The position numbers and the translations under genes were made by a program. Positions 34,489 through 44,184 of a stretch of DNA of 64,000 bases are shown here, piece after piece. Positions within the stretch are counted from its first letter, which is position 1; each line of letters starts with the position of its first letter. The stretch spans positions 558,001-622,000 of the forward strand of contig JACJXW010000007.1 of the NCBI GenBank assembly GCA_020636405.1, in the 5' to 3' direction. The notes under the pieces were generated by a model that saw nothing but the letters and a program-made list of their open reading frames with translations, was not told the DNA's origin and did not search any database. Origin of the DNA: Lewinellaceae bacterium (GTDB lineage: Bacteria; Bacteroidota; Bacteroidia; Chitinophagales; Saprospiraceae).

Positions 34489-35661
34489 ATGAGTAAAAGT
34501 TTTATTGTAGTACTTCTTTTAGTAATTGGAATTAATCAGGTCAGATCACAAGATGTCGGACAAATAGTAATCGGCACTAAATATATACTACACTCCAATA
34601 TTTTGAATGAAGATAGAGAATATTGGGTTAGCCTACCTGATTCGTACAACGACAAAGAATCATCCTATAGGAGCTATCCAGTGCTTTTTGTACTTGATGG
34701 AAATTCACACTTTAAAGCGGTTTCAGGTATGGTCAACTATATGAGTTCCGATTTATACCGAAGCTGGAAAATTCCAGAGATGATTGTAGTTGGTATTCAA
34801 AATGTTGATAGAAGACGAGACTATACGCCTGATAAAATTATTACAGTAAGAGAGAATAATTCAGGCGGCGGAGAAAGCTTTCTAAGCTTTTTGGAGGATG
34901 AACTTATTCCCGAATTGGATCAAATGTATAGAACAGATCCTTATCGAATCCTTTTTGGGCATTCTTTAGGTGGTTTGTTAGCTACTCATGCCTATTTGAA
35001 AGAAAAAACTATTTTCAACGCATTCATTGCTGTTGATCCAAGCTTTGGTACCTGGGATGCGGAAACTATGGACAAAAAATTAGATGCCGTAACTGAGAAA
35101 TCATTTGAAAGATTCTTTTACATAGCAACTGCAAATTGGGGCAAAAGAAATGTCAGAAATCGTGATCGCCATGTAAGGTTATACGAGGCATTGAATAGTA
35201 AATGTGAAGGTGAGTTTCCTGCAAAACTGGAATATTTCGAGAATGAAAATCACGGTTCGGTCCCAATTATTGCCTTTCATAATGGGATCTCTGCAATTTT
35301 TGAAGGCTATGGGATTTCCTATCGCGATGTGGAAAGCAAAGAGCAACTAATTCAGCATTTTCAGTCGCTTTCTCAACGGCTCTCTTGGGATTTTGGGCCA
35401 CCGGAACATCTGGTGAATCGAGTAGGATATCGAATGCTTCAAAGTAGGAATGAAATTGACCGGGCCAAGGCATTGGCATTTTTTATTTTGAATACAGAAA
35501 ATTTCCCCAACTCGTTCAATGCTTATGATAGCTTGGGAGAGGCTTATGAATCTCTGGAAGATAACAAAAAAGCAATCGAAAATTATATAAAATCTCTAGA
35601 ACTCAATCCCAATAATGAACACGCTAGAATGAAAATTGAAAGTTTAAACAAGAGAGAATAA
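34489..35661 (+). CDS. Exported alpha/beta-hydrolase esterase (esterase D/IroE-like) with TPR tail, in an AT-rich island
   Basis: A 390-residue protein with a signal peptide (residues 1-20, ending VRSQ). REYWVSLPDSY and YPVLFVLDGNSHF are the esterase D family N-terminus. GHSLGG holds the nucleophile (Ser159), and ENENHGSVP the catalytic-His region. The C-terminal 60 residues are one to two TPR units (NAYDSLGEAYESLEDNKKAI). Relatives include siderophore esterases and acetyl esterases; the substrate is unknown. Base use is unlike its neighbours: two 60-base lines I counted are 32% and 38% GC, against 50% in a hemA line. This suggests recent acquisition. Confidence 0.83.
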   Translation: MSKSFIVVLLLVIGINQVRSQDVGQIVIGTKYILHSNILNEDREYWVSLPDSYNDKESSYRSYPVLFVLDGNSHFKAVSGMVNYMSSDLYRSWKIPEMIVVGIQNVDRRRDYTPDKIITVRENNSGGGESFLSFLEDELIPELDQMYRTDPYRILFGHSLGGLLATHAYLKEKTIFNAFIAVDPSFGTWDAETMDKKLDAVTEKSFERFFYIATANWGKRNVRNRDRHVRLYEALNSKCEGEFPAKLEYFENENHGSVPIIAFHNGISAIFEGYGISYRDVESKEQLIQHFQSLSQRLSWDFGPPEHLVNRVGYRMLQSRNEIDRAKALAFFILNTENFPNSFNAYDSLGEAYESLEDNKKAIENYIKSLELNPNNEHARMKIESLNKRE

Positions 35662-35932
35662 CTACGATTGGTAACAATAATAGCCGGGATTGTACTACAT
35701 TCCGGGCCCGTCACACACCTACTTTCTCGTAACTTGACAAGTATGCGCCACGCATTCGATCACTATTTTTATACTTACCATCAGACTGTGAAAAAGCTTA
35801 CTCCCCCGGCTTCCCCGGCCGGACAAAAAGCCGCAAATTGAAAGAGCAACAACCACAGACGCGCATGCCACAAATGGAGGGAAGCAGCCGCCATCAACTT
35901 CAGATTTTTGCATTGAAACAGATTATAACAGG

Positions 35933-37093
35933 CTACAACAACCTTTCCAAAAAATGAAACCCTATTCCATATTCCTTTTTAATGGCTTCCACCTGCTCTA
36001 ATGCCTCTTCGTTACCCTTTCCCTTCGTACCTACGATCATCAGGTTCTTCGCCGTGTGCTCGGTGGAGATGAACTCGAACACTTTGGTTTGATAGCCATG
36101 GGCCTCCATGAGCAGGGAGCGGATACCGTCGGTGATCAGCTCAGCCTGTCGTTCTTCGAGGATGCCGTGGCGCAGGATGGCTTGCATCTCCGTCTGGCAG
36201 GCCATTTGTTTGCGGACCTGTTTGTGGCAGCAGGGCGCCACGATGATGATCTCGGCGCCGGAGTGGATGCCTTTGGCGATGGCGATATCGGTGGCGACAT
36301 CGCAGGCATGCAGGGCAATGAGCATGTCGATGCGTTCCGGCTGGAAGTCGTTGATGTCTTGTGCGAGGAAGGAAAGCCGGGAATAGCCCGATTCTTTAGC
36401 CAACCCGTTGCAGAAATCCACCAGTTTCTGGCGCAGTTCAATGCCCGTGATGGTGGGCTGCAGTCCAAGGTGGTTGGTAAGGTGGCTGTAGAGCGCAAAG
36501 GTGAGATAGCCCTTACCGGACCCCATATCGACGATTTGCGGATTTTCCGGTAGCGGGTGTTGTTGCAGCAAGTTGTCGATGATCTCGATGTATTTGTTGA
36601 TCTGCCGGTACTTGGCCTGTCCGGCGGGCAGTATGTTACCGCTGGCACTGCTGATGCCCATTGGGTGGAGGTAGGGGTTCTCTTTGGGTTCGATGATGTA
36701 CTGCTTGTGGCGGTTGTGTTGTTTCGAAGGGGCTTGATTGTGGCTGGGCGGGTTGAAAAAGAGGCGGCCTTTCCGTTTTTTGCTGAATTGAATGGAAATG
36801 TCTTGTTCGAGTGTAAAAAGGCCGCCATTCAGGAAGTCGGTTCCCAGCCAGAGCCCCACCATGGCGAGCGCTTCCGGAATGGGGTGGTTCCTGACTTCGT
36901 CGCGGGTAGCGTAACGAAGGGTAAATGACATCACTTCCTCTCCTTTCAGTTCGATCAGCCGGCCGTAGACGTTCCGGAAGTCTTTGTCCTTTCCTCCCGT
37001 TTTGCTGAGGGTGAGTTTGACGAAACTTCCGTCCCCGATGCTTTTTTGCAGATGCTGAACAAACTGAGTGATTATTTCATCGCTTTTTTCCAT
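35933..37093 (-). CDS. Class I SAM-dependent methyltransferase (GSTCD/TRMT13-like)
   Basis: A 386-residue cytoplasmic protein. The N-terminal half is a substrate-binding region specific to this family. The Rossmann-type methyltransferase domain starts near residue 180: VDMGSGKGYLTFAL (motif I), GIELR (motif II), LIALHACDVATD and IIVAPCCHKQ. The ALHACDVATD and APCCHKQ signature is shared with a group of mostly uncharacterised methyltransferases that includes GSTCD and TRMT13 relatives. An RNA substrate is therefore possible but not shown. It is divergent from the amidohydrolase gene at 37.2 kb. Confidence 0.83.
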   Translation of the reverse strand: MEKSDEIITQFVQHLQKSIGDGSFVKLTLSKTGGKDKDFRNVYGRLIELKGEEVMSFTLRYATRDEVRNHPIPEALAMVGLWLGTDFLNGGLFTLEQDISIQFSKKRKGRLFFNPPSHNQAPSKQHNRHKQYIIEPKENPYLHPMGISSASGNILPAGQAKYRQINKYIEIIDNLLQQHPLPENPQIVDMGSGKGYLTFALYSHLTNHLGLQPTITGIELRQKLVDFCNGLAKESGYSRLSFLAQDINDFQPERIDMLIALHACDVATDIAIAKGIHSGAEIIIVAPCCHKQVRKQMACQTEMQAILRHGILEERQAELITDGIRSLLMEAHGYQTKVFEFISTEHTAKNLMIVGTKGKGNEEALEQVEAIKKEYGIGFHFLERLL

Positions 37094-37245
37094 TATCTTC
37101 GATTATCTGGCTGTGCCAACCTGTAGTTGATCTCCTGAAGGCCCATACAAAGATAACGATACCTATTAATCTTCGGCCATATCAGCAACAATGGTTGCAG
37201 ATATGGTATTTATACTCTTTACTCACCAAACAGTTCAAAGACAGT

Positions 37246-40224
37246 ATGAAAAAATTGCTCCCCATTTTGTGTGTACTGATGGTACTGGGCGGCAGGGCGC
37301 TTGCTCAGGAAACCTTCCCCTTCAACGGGGTGGAAGACCATCGGGAACGCTACTACGCTTTTACGGGCGCCACTGTTTTCACCACCTACGATAAGCAAGT
37401 GGAAAATGCTACGCTGCTCATCCGCGACGGCCGGGTGATAAGTGTGGTGGCCGCTGGGCCAGTTCCTGCCGGCGCCGTAGAAGTAAAGGCGGAAGGTAAG
37501 ATTATTTACCCCGCTTTTATTGATTTGTATTCCAGTTATGGCATGCCGGAACCGAAGGAGGAAGGTAAAAGGCCGGAGCAACAGCCGCAGATGCTTTCCA
37601 ACAAGGAAGGCGCCTACGCCTGGAATGAGGCCCTCAAGCCAGAATTTCAAGCCCACGAGTTTTTTATACCCAACGAAAAGTCGGCAGCGGAGTACCGAAA
37701 GCAGGGCTTCGCCGTGGTTGCCGCTCATCGTATGGACGGCATTTCGCGCGGAACGTCTACCCTGGTAGCCCTCGGCGACGAACGGCCCCACGAGATGATC
37801 GCCAAAGAAATAGCTGCTCATCACCTTTCCTTCAGCAAGGGCACGTCTACCCAGAGTTATCCCAATTCCCTGATGGGGATCATCGCCCTGCTGCGCCAAA
37901 CCTATTACGATGCGCAGTGGTACAGTACTCAGGATAAAGAGGTCAATATCTCACTGGCAGCCTGGAATAGTATTCAGGACATTCCCCAGGTATTCGAAGT
38001 GGGTAACCGCCTGGAGGCCCTGCGCGCCGCCCGCCTGGGCAAAGAGTTCGGGAAAACTTATATTATCAAGGGAGACGGAGACGAATACCAGCGGCTGGAA
38101 GCATTGAAAGCTACCGGTTCTGCGTTTATTATCCCCCTGAATTTCCCCAAGGCCTATGATGTGGAAGACCCCTACGATGCCCTTCAGGTCAACCTCGAAC
38201 AGATGAAACACTGGGAATTGGCACCCGCCAACCCGGCAAAACTGGCCGCTGCCGGCATCGGGATCGCCCTGACGGCGGAAGGGCTCGAAGACAAAAAGGA
38301 TTTTCTGGACAACCTGCGCAAGGCCGTGAAGAATGGCCTGAGCGAAGAAGCCGCGCTCAAGGCTCTGACCTTTACTCCCGCCCGCCTGATGGGCGCCCAG
38401 GATCAGTTGGGAAGCCTGGAACCCGGCAAGTGGGCGAACTTCTTTATTGCCGATGGTACTATTTTTGACAAAGACAGCAAGGTCTTGCATACCTGGATCA
38501 AGGGCAAAGCCTATGTACACGAATCTCTGGACAAGGGCTACCAATTGGGGGCCTATGAACTCAGGATAGGGGACAAAACCTACGAGCTCACCCTTACAGG
38601 AGAGGCCGACAAACCCAAGATGAACGTTCAGGGGGAAGACACTACTTCCACCAAGGTAGAATACAACCTGGAGGATGCCCTGATCACGCTTTCTTTCAAA
38701 CCGGCAGAGGGAGACGGCAAAGTGCGGTTGTCGGGCCTGATGGAGGGCCGCCGCTGGTCCGGCAAAGGGCAGGATGAAAACGGACAATGGGTGGAATGGT
38801 CGGCTGTATATAGCCGGGAAGCAGAGGGAGAAGAGGAAGCCGAAAAAGAAGAGGAGGAGGCAAAACCGGAACTCGGCAATGTCATTTACCCCTTTACGGC
38901 CTATGGCTGGACGGATCGCCCCCGCCAGGAAACGTTTCTCATCAAAAACGCGACAGTATGGACCAACGAGGCGGAGGGCGTCCTGGAAAAGGCAGACGTG
39001 CTGATTCGCGACGGCAAGATCGCGCAGGTGGCGACGGGCCTCAATATTCGCGGCGCAAAGATCATCGACGCAGCAGGCAAGCACCTTACGCCCGGCATCA
39101 TCGATGAGCATACCCATATTGCCGTCAGCCGGAGTGTCAACGAAGGGTCGCAGGCCAGTTCGGCGGAAGTGCGCATCGGGGATGTAGTCAATTCCGAAGA
39201 TGTCAACATTTACAGACAACTATCAGGTGGGGTGACCACTGCGCAGATCCTGCACGGCTCGGCCAACCCGATTGGCGGCCAATCCGCCATCATCAAGCTC
39301 CGGTGGGGCTATGCGCCCGAGGAGATGAAGTTTGAAGGCGCCGATGGTTTCATCAAGTTCGCGTTGGGGGAGAATGTCAAGCAATCCAACTGGGGGGAAG
39401 ACAATACCATCCGCTTTCCGCAAACCCGCATGGGCGTCGAGCAGGTTTTCGTCGACCACTTCACCCGCGCCCGGAGGTACGGCGAACTGAAACGCTCCGG
39501 GAAACCCTACCGCAAGGACCTGGAGCTGGAGGCCCTGCTGGAGATCCTGGAGAGCAAGCGCTTCATCACCTGCCATTCCTACCGGCAAAGCGAGATCAAT
39601 ATGCTGATGAAGGTGGCCGAGCAATTCGGCTTCCGGGTCAATACCTTTACCCACATTCTGGAAGGGTATAAGGTGGCCGATAAGATGGCTGCCCACGGCG
39701 CCGGCGGTTCCAGCTTTTCTGACTGGTGGGCATACAAGTACGAGGTGATGGAGGCCATTCCCTACAACGGCGCGCTGATGCATGAACAAGGCGTCACCGT
39801 AGCTTTCAACTCCGACGATGCCGAGATGGCGCGCCGCCTCAACCAGGAGGCTGCCAAGGCCGTCCTGTTCGGAGGGGTATCGGAAGAGGACGCCCTGAAG
39901 TTCGTCACCCTGAACCCGGCCAAACTGTTGCACATTGACGGCCGCGTCGGCAGCATCAAGGTGGGGAAGGATGCCGACCTGGTGATCTGGTCGGACCACC
40001 CCCTTTCGATGTACGCCGTAGCGGAAAATACCTTTGTCGACGGCATCCTCTTTTTCAGCCGGGAAGAAGATCAGAAGCAGCGCGAGGCCATCGCGGCGGA
40101 GCGCCAGCGGCTCATCCAGAAGATGCTGGCCGAGAAGAAGGAAGGAGGCAAAACCCAGAAGGCTGAAGGTAAACGCCAGTATGAACATTATCACTGTGAT
40201 GATAATGAAGACGAAGCGAAGTAG
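37246..40224 (+). CDS. Exported two-module amidohydrolase-family protein; N-terminal module lacks the metal motif
   Basis: About 992 residues, with a signal peptide (MKKLLPILCVLMVLGGRALAQ). It contains two amidohydrolase-like modules. In module 1 (about 35-440) the place of the HxH motif reads YPAFIDLYSSYG, without histidines, though FTPARLMG and GKWANFFIADG survive. An acidic linker (EEEAEKEEEEAKPE, about 535-550) follows. Module 2 has TPGIIDEHTHIAVS (intact HTH) and AFNSDDAEMARR (catalytic Asp). Module 1 looks structural or regulatory. The substrate is unknown. The next gene, 27 bases on, encodes another family member without HxH. ATG 37246 is used because the signal peptide begins there. 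Confidence 0.83.
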   Translation: MKKLLPILCVLMVLGGRALAQETFPFNGVEDHRERYYAFTGATVFTTYDKQVENATLLIRDGRVISVVAAGPVPAGAVEVKAEGKIIYPAFIDLYSSYGMPEPKEEGKRPEQQPQMLSNKEGAYAWNEALKPEFQAHEFFIPNEKSAAEYRKQGFAVVAAHRMDGISRGTSTLVALGDERPHEMIAKEIAAHHLSFSKGTSTQSYPNSLMGIIALLRQTYYDAQWYSTQDKEVNISLAAWNSIQDIPQVFEVGNRLEALRAARLGKEFGKTYIIKGDGDEYQRLEALKATGSAFIIPLNFPKAYDVEDPYDALQVNLEQMKHWELAPANPAKLAAAGIGIALTAEGLEDKKDFLDNLRKAVKNGLSEEAALKALTFTPARLMGAQDQLGSLEPGKWANFFIADGTIFDKDSKVLHTWIKGKAYVHESLDKGYQLGAYELRIGDKTYELTLTGEADKPKMNVQGEDTTSTKVEYNLEDALITLSFKPAEGDGKVRLSGLMEGRRWSGKGQDENGQWVEWSAVYSREAEGEEEAEKEEEEAKPELGNVIYPFTAYGWTDRPRQETFLIKNATVWTNEAEGVLEKADVLIRDGKIAQVATGLNIRGAKIIDAAGKHLTPGIIDEHTHIAVSRSVNEGSQASSAEVRIGDVVNSEDVNIYRQLSGGVTTAQILHGSANPIGGQSAIIKLRWGYAPEEMKFEGADGFIKFALGENVKQSNWGEDNTIRFPQTRMGVEQVFVDHFTRARRYGELKRSGKPYRKDLELEALLEILESKRFITCHSYRQSEINMLMKVAEQFGFRVNTFTHILEGYKVADKMAAHGAGGSSFSDWWAYKYEVMEAIPYNGALMHEQGVTVAFNSDDAEMARRLNQEAAKAVLFGGVSEEDALKFVTLNPAKLLHIDGRVGSIKVGKDADLVIWSDHPLSMYAVAENTFVDGILFFSREEDQKQREAIAAERQRLIQKMLAEKKEGGKTQKAEGKRQYEHYHCDDNEDEAK

Positions 40225-40251
40225 CCATTTAAAAAAATCAACTCTACAGAA

Positions 40252-41541
40252 ATGAAACTACAAACCATTCTATATTTCGCCCTCTTCACCCTTCCGGGGT
40301 TTGCCCTCCGGGCGCAAACGCCTATGCCCGCACCGCCCCAGCAGGAGCCTATCCTGATCAGCGGCGGCACGGCCCACATCGGCAACGGGCGGGTGATCGA
40401 GAACAGCGCCATTATTGTTGAAGAAGGCAAGATCACCTTTGCTGATGCAGCGGCCATCCTGCCCCGTCGTGATTTTACCGGTTTCCGGCGGGTCGACGCC
40501 ACCGGCAAGCACATCTATCCCGGACTGATCGCTCCGGCCACCAACCTGGGGCTGGTCGATATCGGTGCAGTACGCGCTACGCGGGATTACAACGAAACGG
40601 GTAGCATCAACCCCAATGTGCGCAGTATCATTGCTTACAACACCGACTCTCCGATCATTCCTACGGTCCGTTCGCAGGGCATCCTGCTGGCCCAGGTGGC
40701 TCCGCAGGGCGGCCGGGTACCGGGCATGTCGAGCATCGTTCAGCTAGACGCCTGGAACTGGGAAGACGCGGCCTACAGCGCCGATGACGGCATTTTCCTG
40801 AACTGGCCCGGCCTGTTTTCCTACAGCTGGCGGGAGCGCAGTTTCAGTAAGAACGAAGACTATACCAAAGAAGTCGAAGAACTAAAGCAGTTCTTTGCTG
40901 AGGCGCAGGCCTATGCCCGCCTGCCGGAGCCTTCCCGCACCAACCTGCGTTTCGAGGCCATGAAGCCACTCTTTACGGGAGCGCGCCGGCTGTACATCGA
41001 GGCGGAAGAGGCCAAGGCCATCAACCATGCGGTGCACTTCGCCCGCGAATTCGGCATTTCGGCAGTGATCGTCGACGGCCGCGATGCCTGGATGGTGACG
41101 GAACTGCTGAAGGAGAACAACGTGCCGGTCATCCTCCGCGAGACCCACAGCTTGCCCAACCGCATCGATTCCGATGTTGACCAGCCCTTTAGAACCCCTG
41201 CTATGCTGCAGGAGGCGGGCGTGCTCTTCTGCTTCAGCTCGGACGGCTACTGGCAGCAACGCAACCTCGCATTTCAGGCAGGGCAGGCGGTAGGGTACGG
41301 CCTGAGCAATGAGGATGCCCTGTCGGCGCTCACTTCAAATACGGCTAAAATATTGGGTATTGACGGCCGCACCGGTACGCTGGAAGCCGATAAAGATGCC
41401 AATCTGGTGATCTGCAAAGGCGACCTGCTCGACGTGCGGAGCAGCAAGGTTGAAATGGCCTTGATCCAGGGACGGGAGGTAAGCCTGGACAACGTTCAGA
41501 AGCAGCTGTACCAAAAATATAAAGCCAAATACGGCGAGTAG
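40252..41541 (+). CDS. Exported amidohydrolase-fold protein without catalytic histidines
   Basis: A 429-residue protein with a signal peptide (residues 1-21, ending LRAQ). It has the amidohydrolase composite fold: ILISGGTAHIGNGRVIENSAIIVEEG at the start, ALTSNTAKILGI and EADKDANLVICKGD at the end. Where a catalytic member has HxH, it reads YPGLIAPATNLGLVDI. The later region is CFSSDGYW, keeping only the Ser-Asp. It is therefore probably inactive, or active by other means. It is 27 bases behind the larger amidohydrolase and resembles that protein's first module, so the two may form a complex. Confidence 0.8.
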   Translation: MKLQTILYFALFTLPGFALRAQTPMPAPPQQEPILISGGTAHIGNGRVIENSAIIVEEGKITFADAAAILPRRDFTGFRRVDATGKHIYPGLIAPATNLGLVDIGAVRATRDYNETGSINPNVRSIIAYNTDSPIIPTVRSQGILLAQVAPQGGRVPGMSSIVQLDAWNWEDAAYSADDGIFLNWPGLFSYSWRERSFSKNEDYTKEVEELKQFFAEAQAYARLPEPSRTNLRFEAMKPLFTGARRLYIEAEEAKAINHAVHFAREFGISAVIVDGRDAWMVTELLKENNVPVILRETHSLPNRIDSDVDQPFRTPAMLQEAGVLFCFSSDGYWQQRNLAFQAGQAVGYGLSNEDALSALTSNTAKILGIDGRTGTLEADKDANLVICKGDLLDVRSSKVEMALIQGREVSLDNVQKQLYQKYKAKYGE

Positions 41542-41708
41542 CCGTTAATGTTTTGCTAAATTTCAACGTTAAGGGGCGAAAGTGCAATGGCGCTTTCGCC
41601 TCTGGCGTTACAAACGCAGGAAATGGGCGTCATTACATAAAGTAATTCACCGAACCTTGCAACTATTGCCGGTTTGAACCTATTTTTAGAGTAGATAAAG
41701 TAACGGAC

Positions 41709-42329
41709 ATGAAAAAGATATTCCTGCTTTTGATAACAGCTCTTTGTTTTACTAGTATGGCCTATGGACAGGCCGAGGGAACGGTAAGTGTGGCCGGCAA
41801 GCAGTATCCCTATATCATCGATAGTTGCGGGGATACGTTGATCGTTGCGACCCTCGACGACGTTTCCATTTCTTCGATGCGGGAATTCAAAAGCCGGGAA
41901 GATTACCTGCGGTACCGCCGTTACCGCAACTACGCTGCCAAGGTATATCCCTATGCCGTAGAGGCGGTTAAGATCTTTCGCGAGGTAGAATACGCAACTC
42001 AAACGATGAAAGAGCGGCAGCGCAAAAAATACATCAAGACCCTCCATAAAGACCTTAAGGAACAGTTTACCGACCCTTTGAAGAAACTGACCAAAACGCA
42101 GGGGATGATCCTGATCAAAATGATCGAACGCGAGCTGGATACGCCGGTTTATTTCCTCATTAAAGACCTGCGCAACGGCCTGACGGCCACCTACTGGAGC
42201 ACCATGGGCTCCCTCTTCGGCCACGACCTGAAGGAGGGCTACCACGAAGGGCAGGACCCCATACTGGATGCCGTATTACAGGATATGGATATTTCTTACG
42301 ACCTGCCGGATGTGCAGGGGGGTAAGTAG
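41709..42329 (+). CDS. DUF4294 domain protein
   Basis: A 206-residue exported protein with a signal peptide (residues 1-20, ending AYGQ). The mature part has the DUF4294 pattern: REDYLRYRRYRNYAAKVYPYAVEA, a charged helical stretch (KERQRKKYIKTLHKDL), and LTKTQGMILIKMIERELDTPVYFLIKDLR. DUF4294 is confined largely to Bacteroidota and has no established function; the periplasm is the likely site. It stands alone and is followed at once by a strong terminator shared with the convergent cysS. Confidence 0.88.
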   Translation: MKKIFLLLITALCFTSMAYGQAEGTVSVAGKQYPYIIDSCGDTLIVATLDDVSISSMREFKSREDYLRYRRYRNYAAKVYPYAVEAVKIFREVEYATQTMKERQRKKYIKTLHKDLKEQFTDPLKKLTKTQGMILIKMIERELDTPVYFLIKDLRNGLTATYWSTMGSLFGHDLKEGYHEGQDPILDAVLQDMDISYDLPDVQGGK

Positions 42330-42330
42330 G

Positions 42331-42366
42331 AAAAAAAAAGGCGGTTTCTGAAACCGCCTTTTTTTT
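42331..42366. terminator. Bidirectional intrinsic terminator between the DUF4294 gene and cysS
   Basis: AAGGCGGTTTC (42338-42348) and GAAACCGCCTT (42350-42360) form a perfect G/C-rich stem, flanked by an A-run on the left and a T-run on the right. It can stop transcription from both converging genes, the DUF4294 gene and cysS. Confidence 0.9.
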
Positions 42367-42372
42367 CCTGCT

Positions 42373-43896
42373 CTATCCTTTCACCCAACTCGTCCCCTCT
42401 TTACTGTCCTTCAGCACGATATCCAGTTCCTTCAGCGCATCGCGGATCTTATCGGAAGTGCCCCAGTCTTTATTGGCGCGGGCCTGCTGGCGGATGTCGA
42501 TGATCAGTTGCATCAGCCCCTCGGTAATGCCGTTGCCTTCGGCGCCGGCTTCCATTTCGTCCTTCAGGCCGAAGATGTCATAGAGGAACTCTCTGAAGGT
42601 TTTCTTCAACAGGTTGAATGTCTCAGCGGAGACTTCATCGATCGGCAGGCGCCCATCCTTCAGGCTGTTGGCCTTGGTCACCAGGTCGAAGAGCACCGCC
42701 AGAGCTTTGGGCGTATTGAAGTCGTCGTTCATTTCCTCGAATAGCTGCGCGATCAGCTTTTTGAGCTCTTCGCCCAGCGGCCCTTCCTGTCCTTTACCGG
42801 TGTAGGCCATGCCTTGCAGGACTTTGTTGGCCTCCATCAGGCGGCGGAATCCCTTTTCGGCGGCCAGCAGGGCGTCGTCGGTCAGGTCGAGCGTACTGCG
42901 GTAGTGGGACTGCAGCATGAAGAAGCGCACTACCATCGGCGAGTAGGCCTTGCTGAAGATCTCATTCTCGCCGGAGAACAGCTCTACCGGCGTGATGGAG
43001 TTGGACTTGCCCGTTTCCGGGTCCGGCGTTTTTGACATTTTACGGCCGTTGAGCAGCAGCATATTGCCGTGCATCCAGTAGCGGACGGGCATGCAGCCGC
43101 AGGCGCCGTAGTTCTGGGCGATCTCGTTCTCGTGGTGGGGGAACTGGAGGTCCATGCCGCCGCCGTGGATGTCGAACTGTTTGCCCAGGTATTTGGTGCT
43201 CATGGCCGAGCACTCCAGGTGCCAGCCGGGGAAGCCCACCGACCAGGGCGAAGGCCAGCGCATGAGGTGGCGCTCGTCGGCCTTGATCCAGATGGCGAAA
43301 TCGGAGGGGTCGTTCTTCTCGTCCTGGTTCTTCAGGTCGTCCCGCGTTTCCGACAGCAGGTCGTCGACGCGCTTGCCGGAGAGCTTGCCGTATACGCCGT
43401 GATCCTGGATGAACTTGGGCGTATTGAAATAGACCGAGCCGTTCTTGATGTAGGCATATCCGTTGTCCAGGATCTCCTGCACCATTTGTATCTGCTCGAC
43501 AATGTGCCCGGTGGCCGTCGGCTCTATACTGGGCGACAGGGTATTGAGTATCCCCAGGATGTGGTGAAAGCTCCGGGTGTGGCGCTGCACGAGTTCCATG
43601 GGCTCCAGCTGTTCCAGGCGCGCCTTTTTGGAGATCTTGTCCTCGGCGTCGGAATCGGTATCCCCTTCCAGGTGGCCCACATCGGTGATGTTGCGCACGT
43701 AGCGCACCTTGTACCCCAGGTACATCAGGTAGCGGTAGATGACATCGAAGGACACAAAGGTCCGGCAGTTGCCCAGGTGGACATCGCTGTAGACCGTCGG
43801 CCCGCAAACGTACATGCCCACGTGGCCCTCGTGCAGGGGTTCGAATGTTTCCTTCTGTCGGCTGAGGCTGTTGTATATCTTCAAGTTGTGTTCCAT
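42373..43896 (-). CDS. cysS: Cysteinyl-tRNA synthetase
   Basis: Charges tRNA-Cys with cysteine. The 507-residue class I synthetase has YVCGPTVYSDVHLGNCRTFVSFD, including the HIGH motif as HLGN and the first zinc-ligand Cys. WHLECSAMS and HENEIAQ carry further zinc ligands, and GRKMSKTP is the KMSKS loop. The C-terminal DALR-type helical domain contains NDDFNTPKALAVLFDL. Length is normal. It ends at a shared terminator and its upstream region adjoins that of the subtilase gene, read in the other direction. Confidence 0.96.
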   Translation of the reverse strand: MEHNLKIYNSLSRQKETFEPLHEGHVGMYVCGPTVYSDVHLGNCRTFVSFDVIYRYLMYLGYKVRYVRNITDVGHLEGDTDSDAEDKISKKARLEQLEPMELVQRHTRSFHHILGILNTLSPSIEPTATGHIVEQIQMVQEILDNGYAYIKNGSVYFNTPKFIQDHGVYGKLSGKRVDDLLSETRDDLKNQDEKNDPSDFAIWIKADERHLMRWPSPWSVGFPGWHLECSAMSTKYLGKQFDIHGGGMDLQFPHHENEIAQNYGACGCMPVRYWMHGNMLLLNGRKMSKTPDPETGKSNSITPVELFSGENEIFSKAYSPMVVRFFMLQSHYRSTLDLTDDALLAAEKGFRRLMEANKVLQGMAYTGKGQEGPLGEELKKLIAQLFEEMNDDFNTPKALAVLFDLVTKANSLKDGRLPIDEVSAETFNLLKKTFREFLYDIFGLKDEMEAGAEGNGITEGLMQLIIDIRQQARANKDWGTSDKIRDALKELDIVLKDSKEGTSWVKG

Positions 43897-44124
43897 TCGG
43901 GCGGTTGATTTTGAGCCGCAAAAATAAGGGCTTTGCGGGAGAATTGGTGGTTTAGGGCCCGGATTTTGTGATCCTGTAGGAAATACTACGATCTTATGGG
44001 CCGATTAGTTCGGTTTACGGTCATACAGGTTAAAAAGGAAGGCTGAAAAAATTTCCTGGATTTAGTTTTTTTAAGTATTTTTATTTGACTAACCAAAAAC
44101 CTTCAAAATGAACTATCGCGCTTA

Positions 44125-44135
44125 CCCCCCCCCCC
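44125..44135 (+). repeat. Poly-C tract (11 C) between the start codon and signal peptide of the subtilase
   Basis: Eleven consecutive C at 44125-44135 follow an ATG at 44108-44110. With 11 C that ATG reads into a stop soon after. With 12 C (or 9) it runs on in frame through a hydrophobic segment TIVVLTSVIFSLLSMHAQ into the subtilase frame. The in-frame region upstream of 44185 has no other start codon before the TGA at 44086-44088. Long homopolymers are prone both to slippage in the cell and to miscounting in sequencing. Confidence 0.8.
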
Positions 44136-44184
44136 ATGTAAAACTATTGTTGTATTAACATCTGTAATTTTTTCACTACTTTCC

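Noticed and set aside
37951..39219. 422-codon open frame on the minus strand
   Set aside because: It is opposite the two-module amidohydrolase gene; no motif, signal peptide or sensible start.
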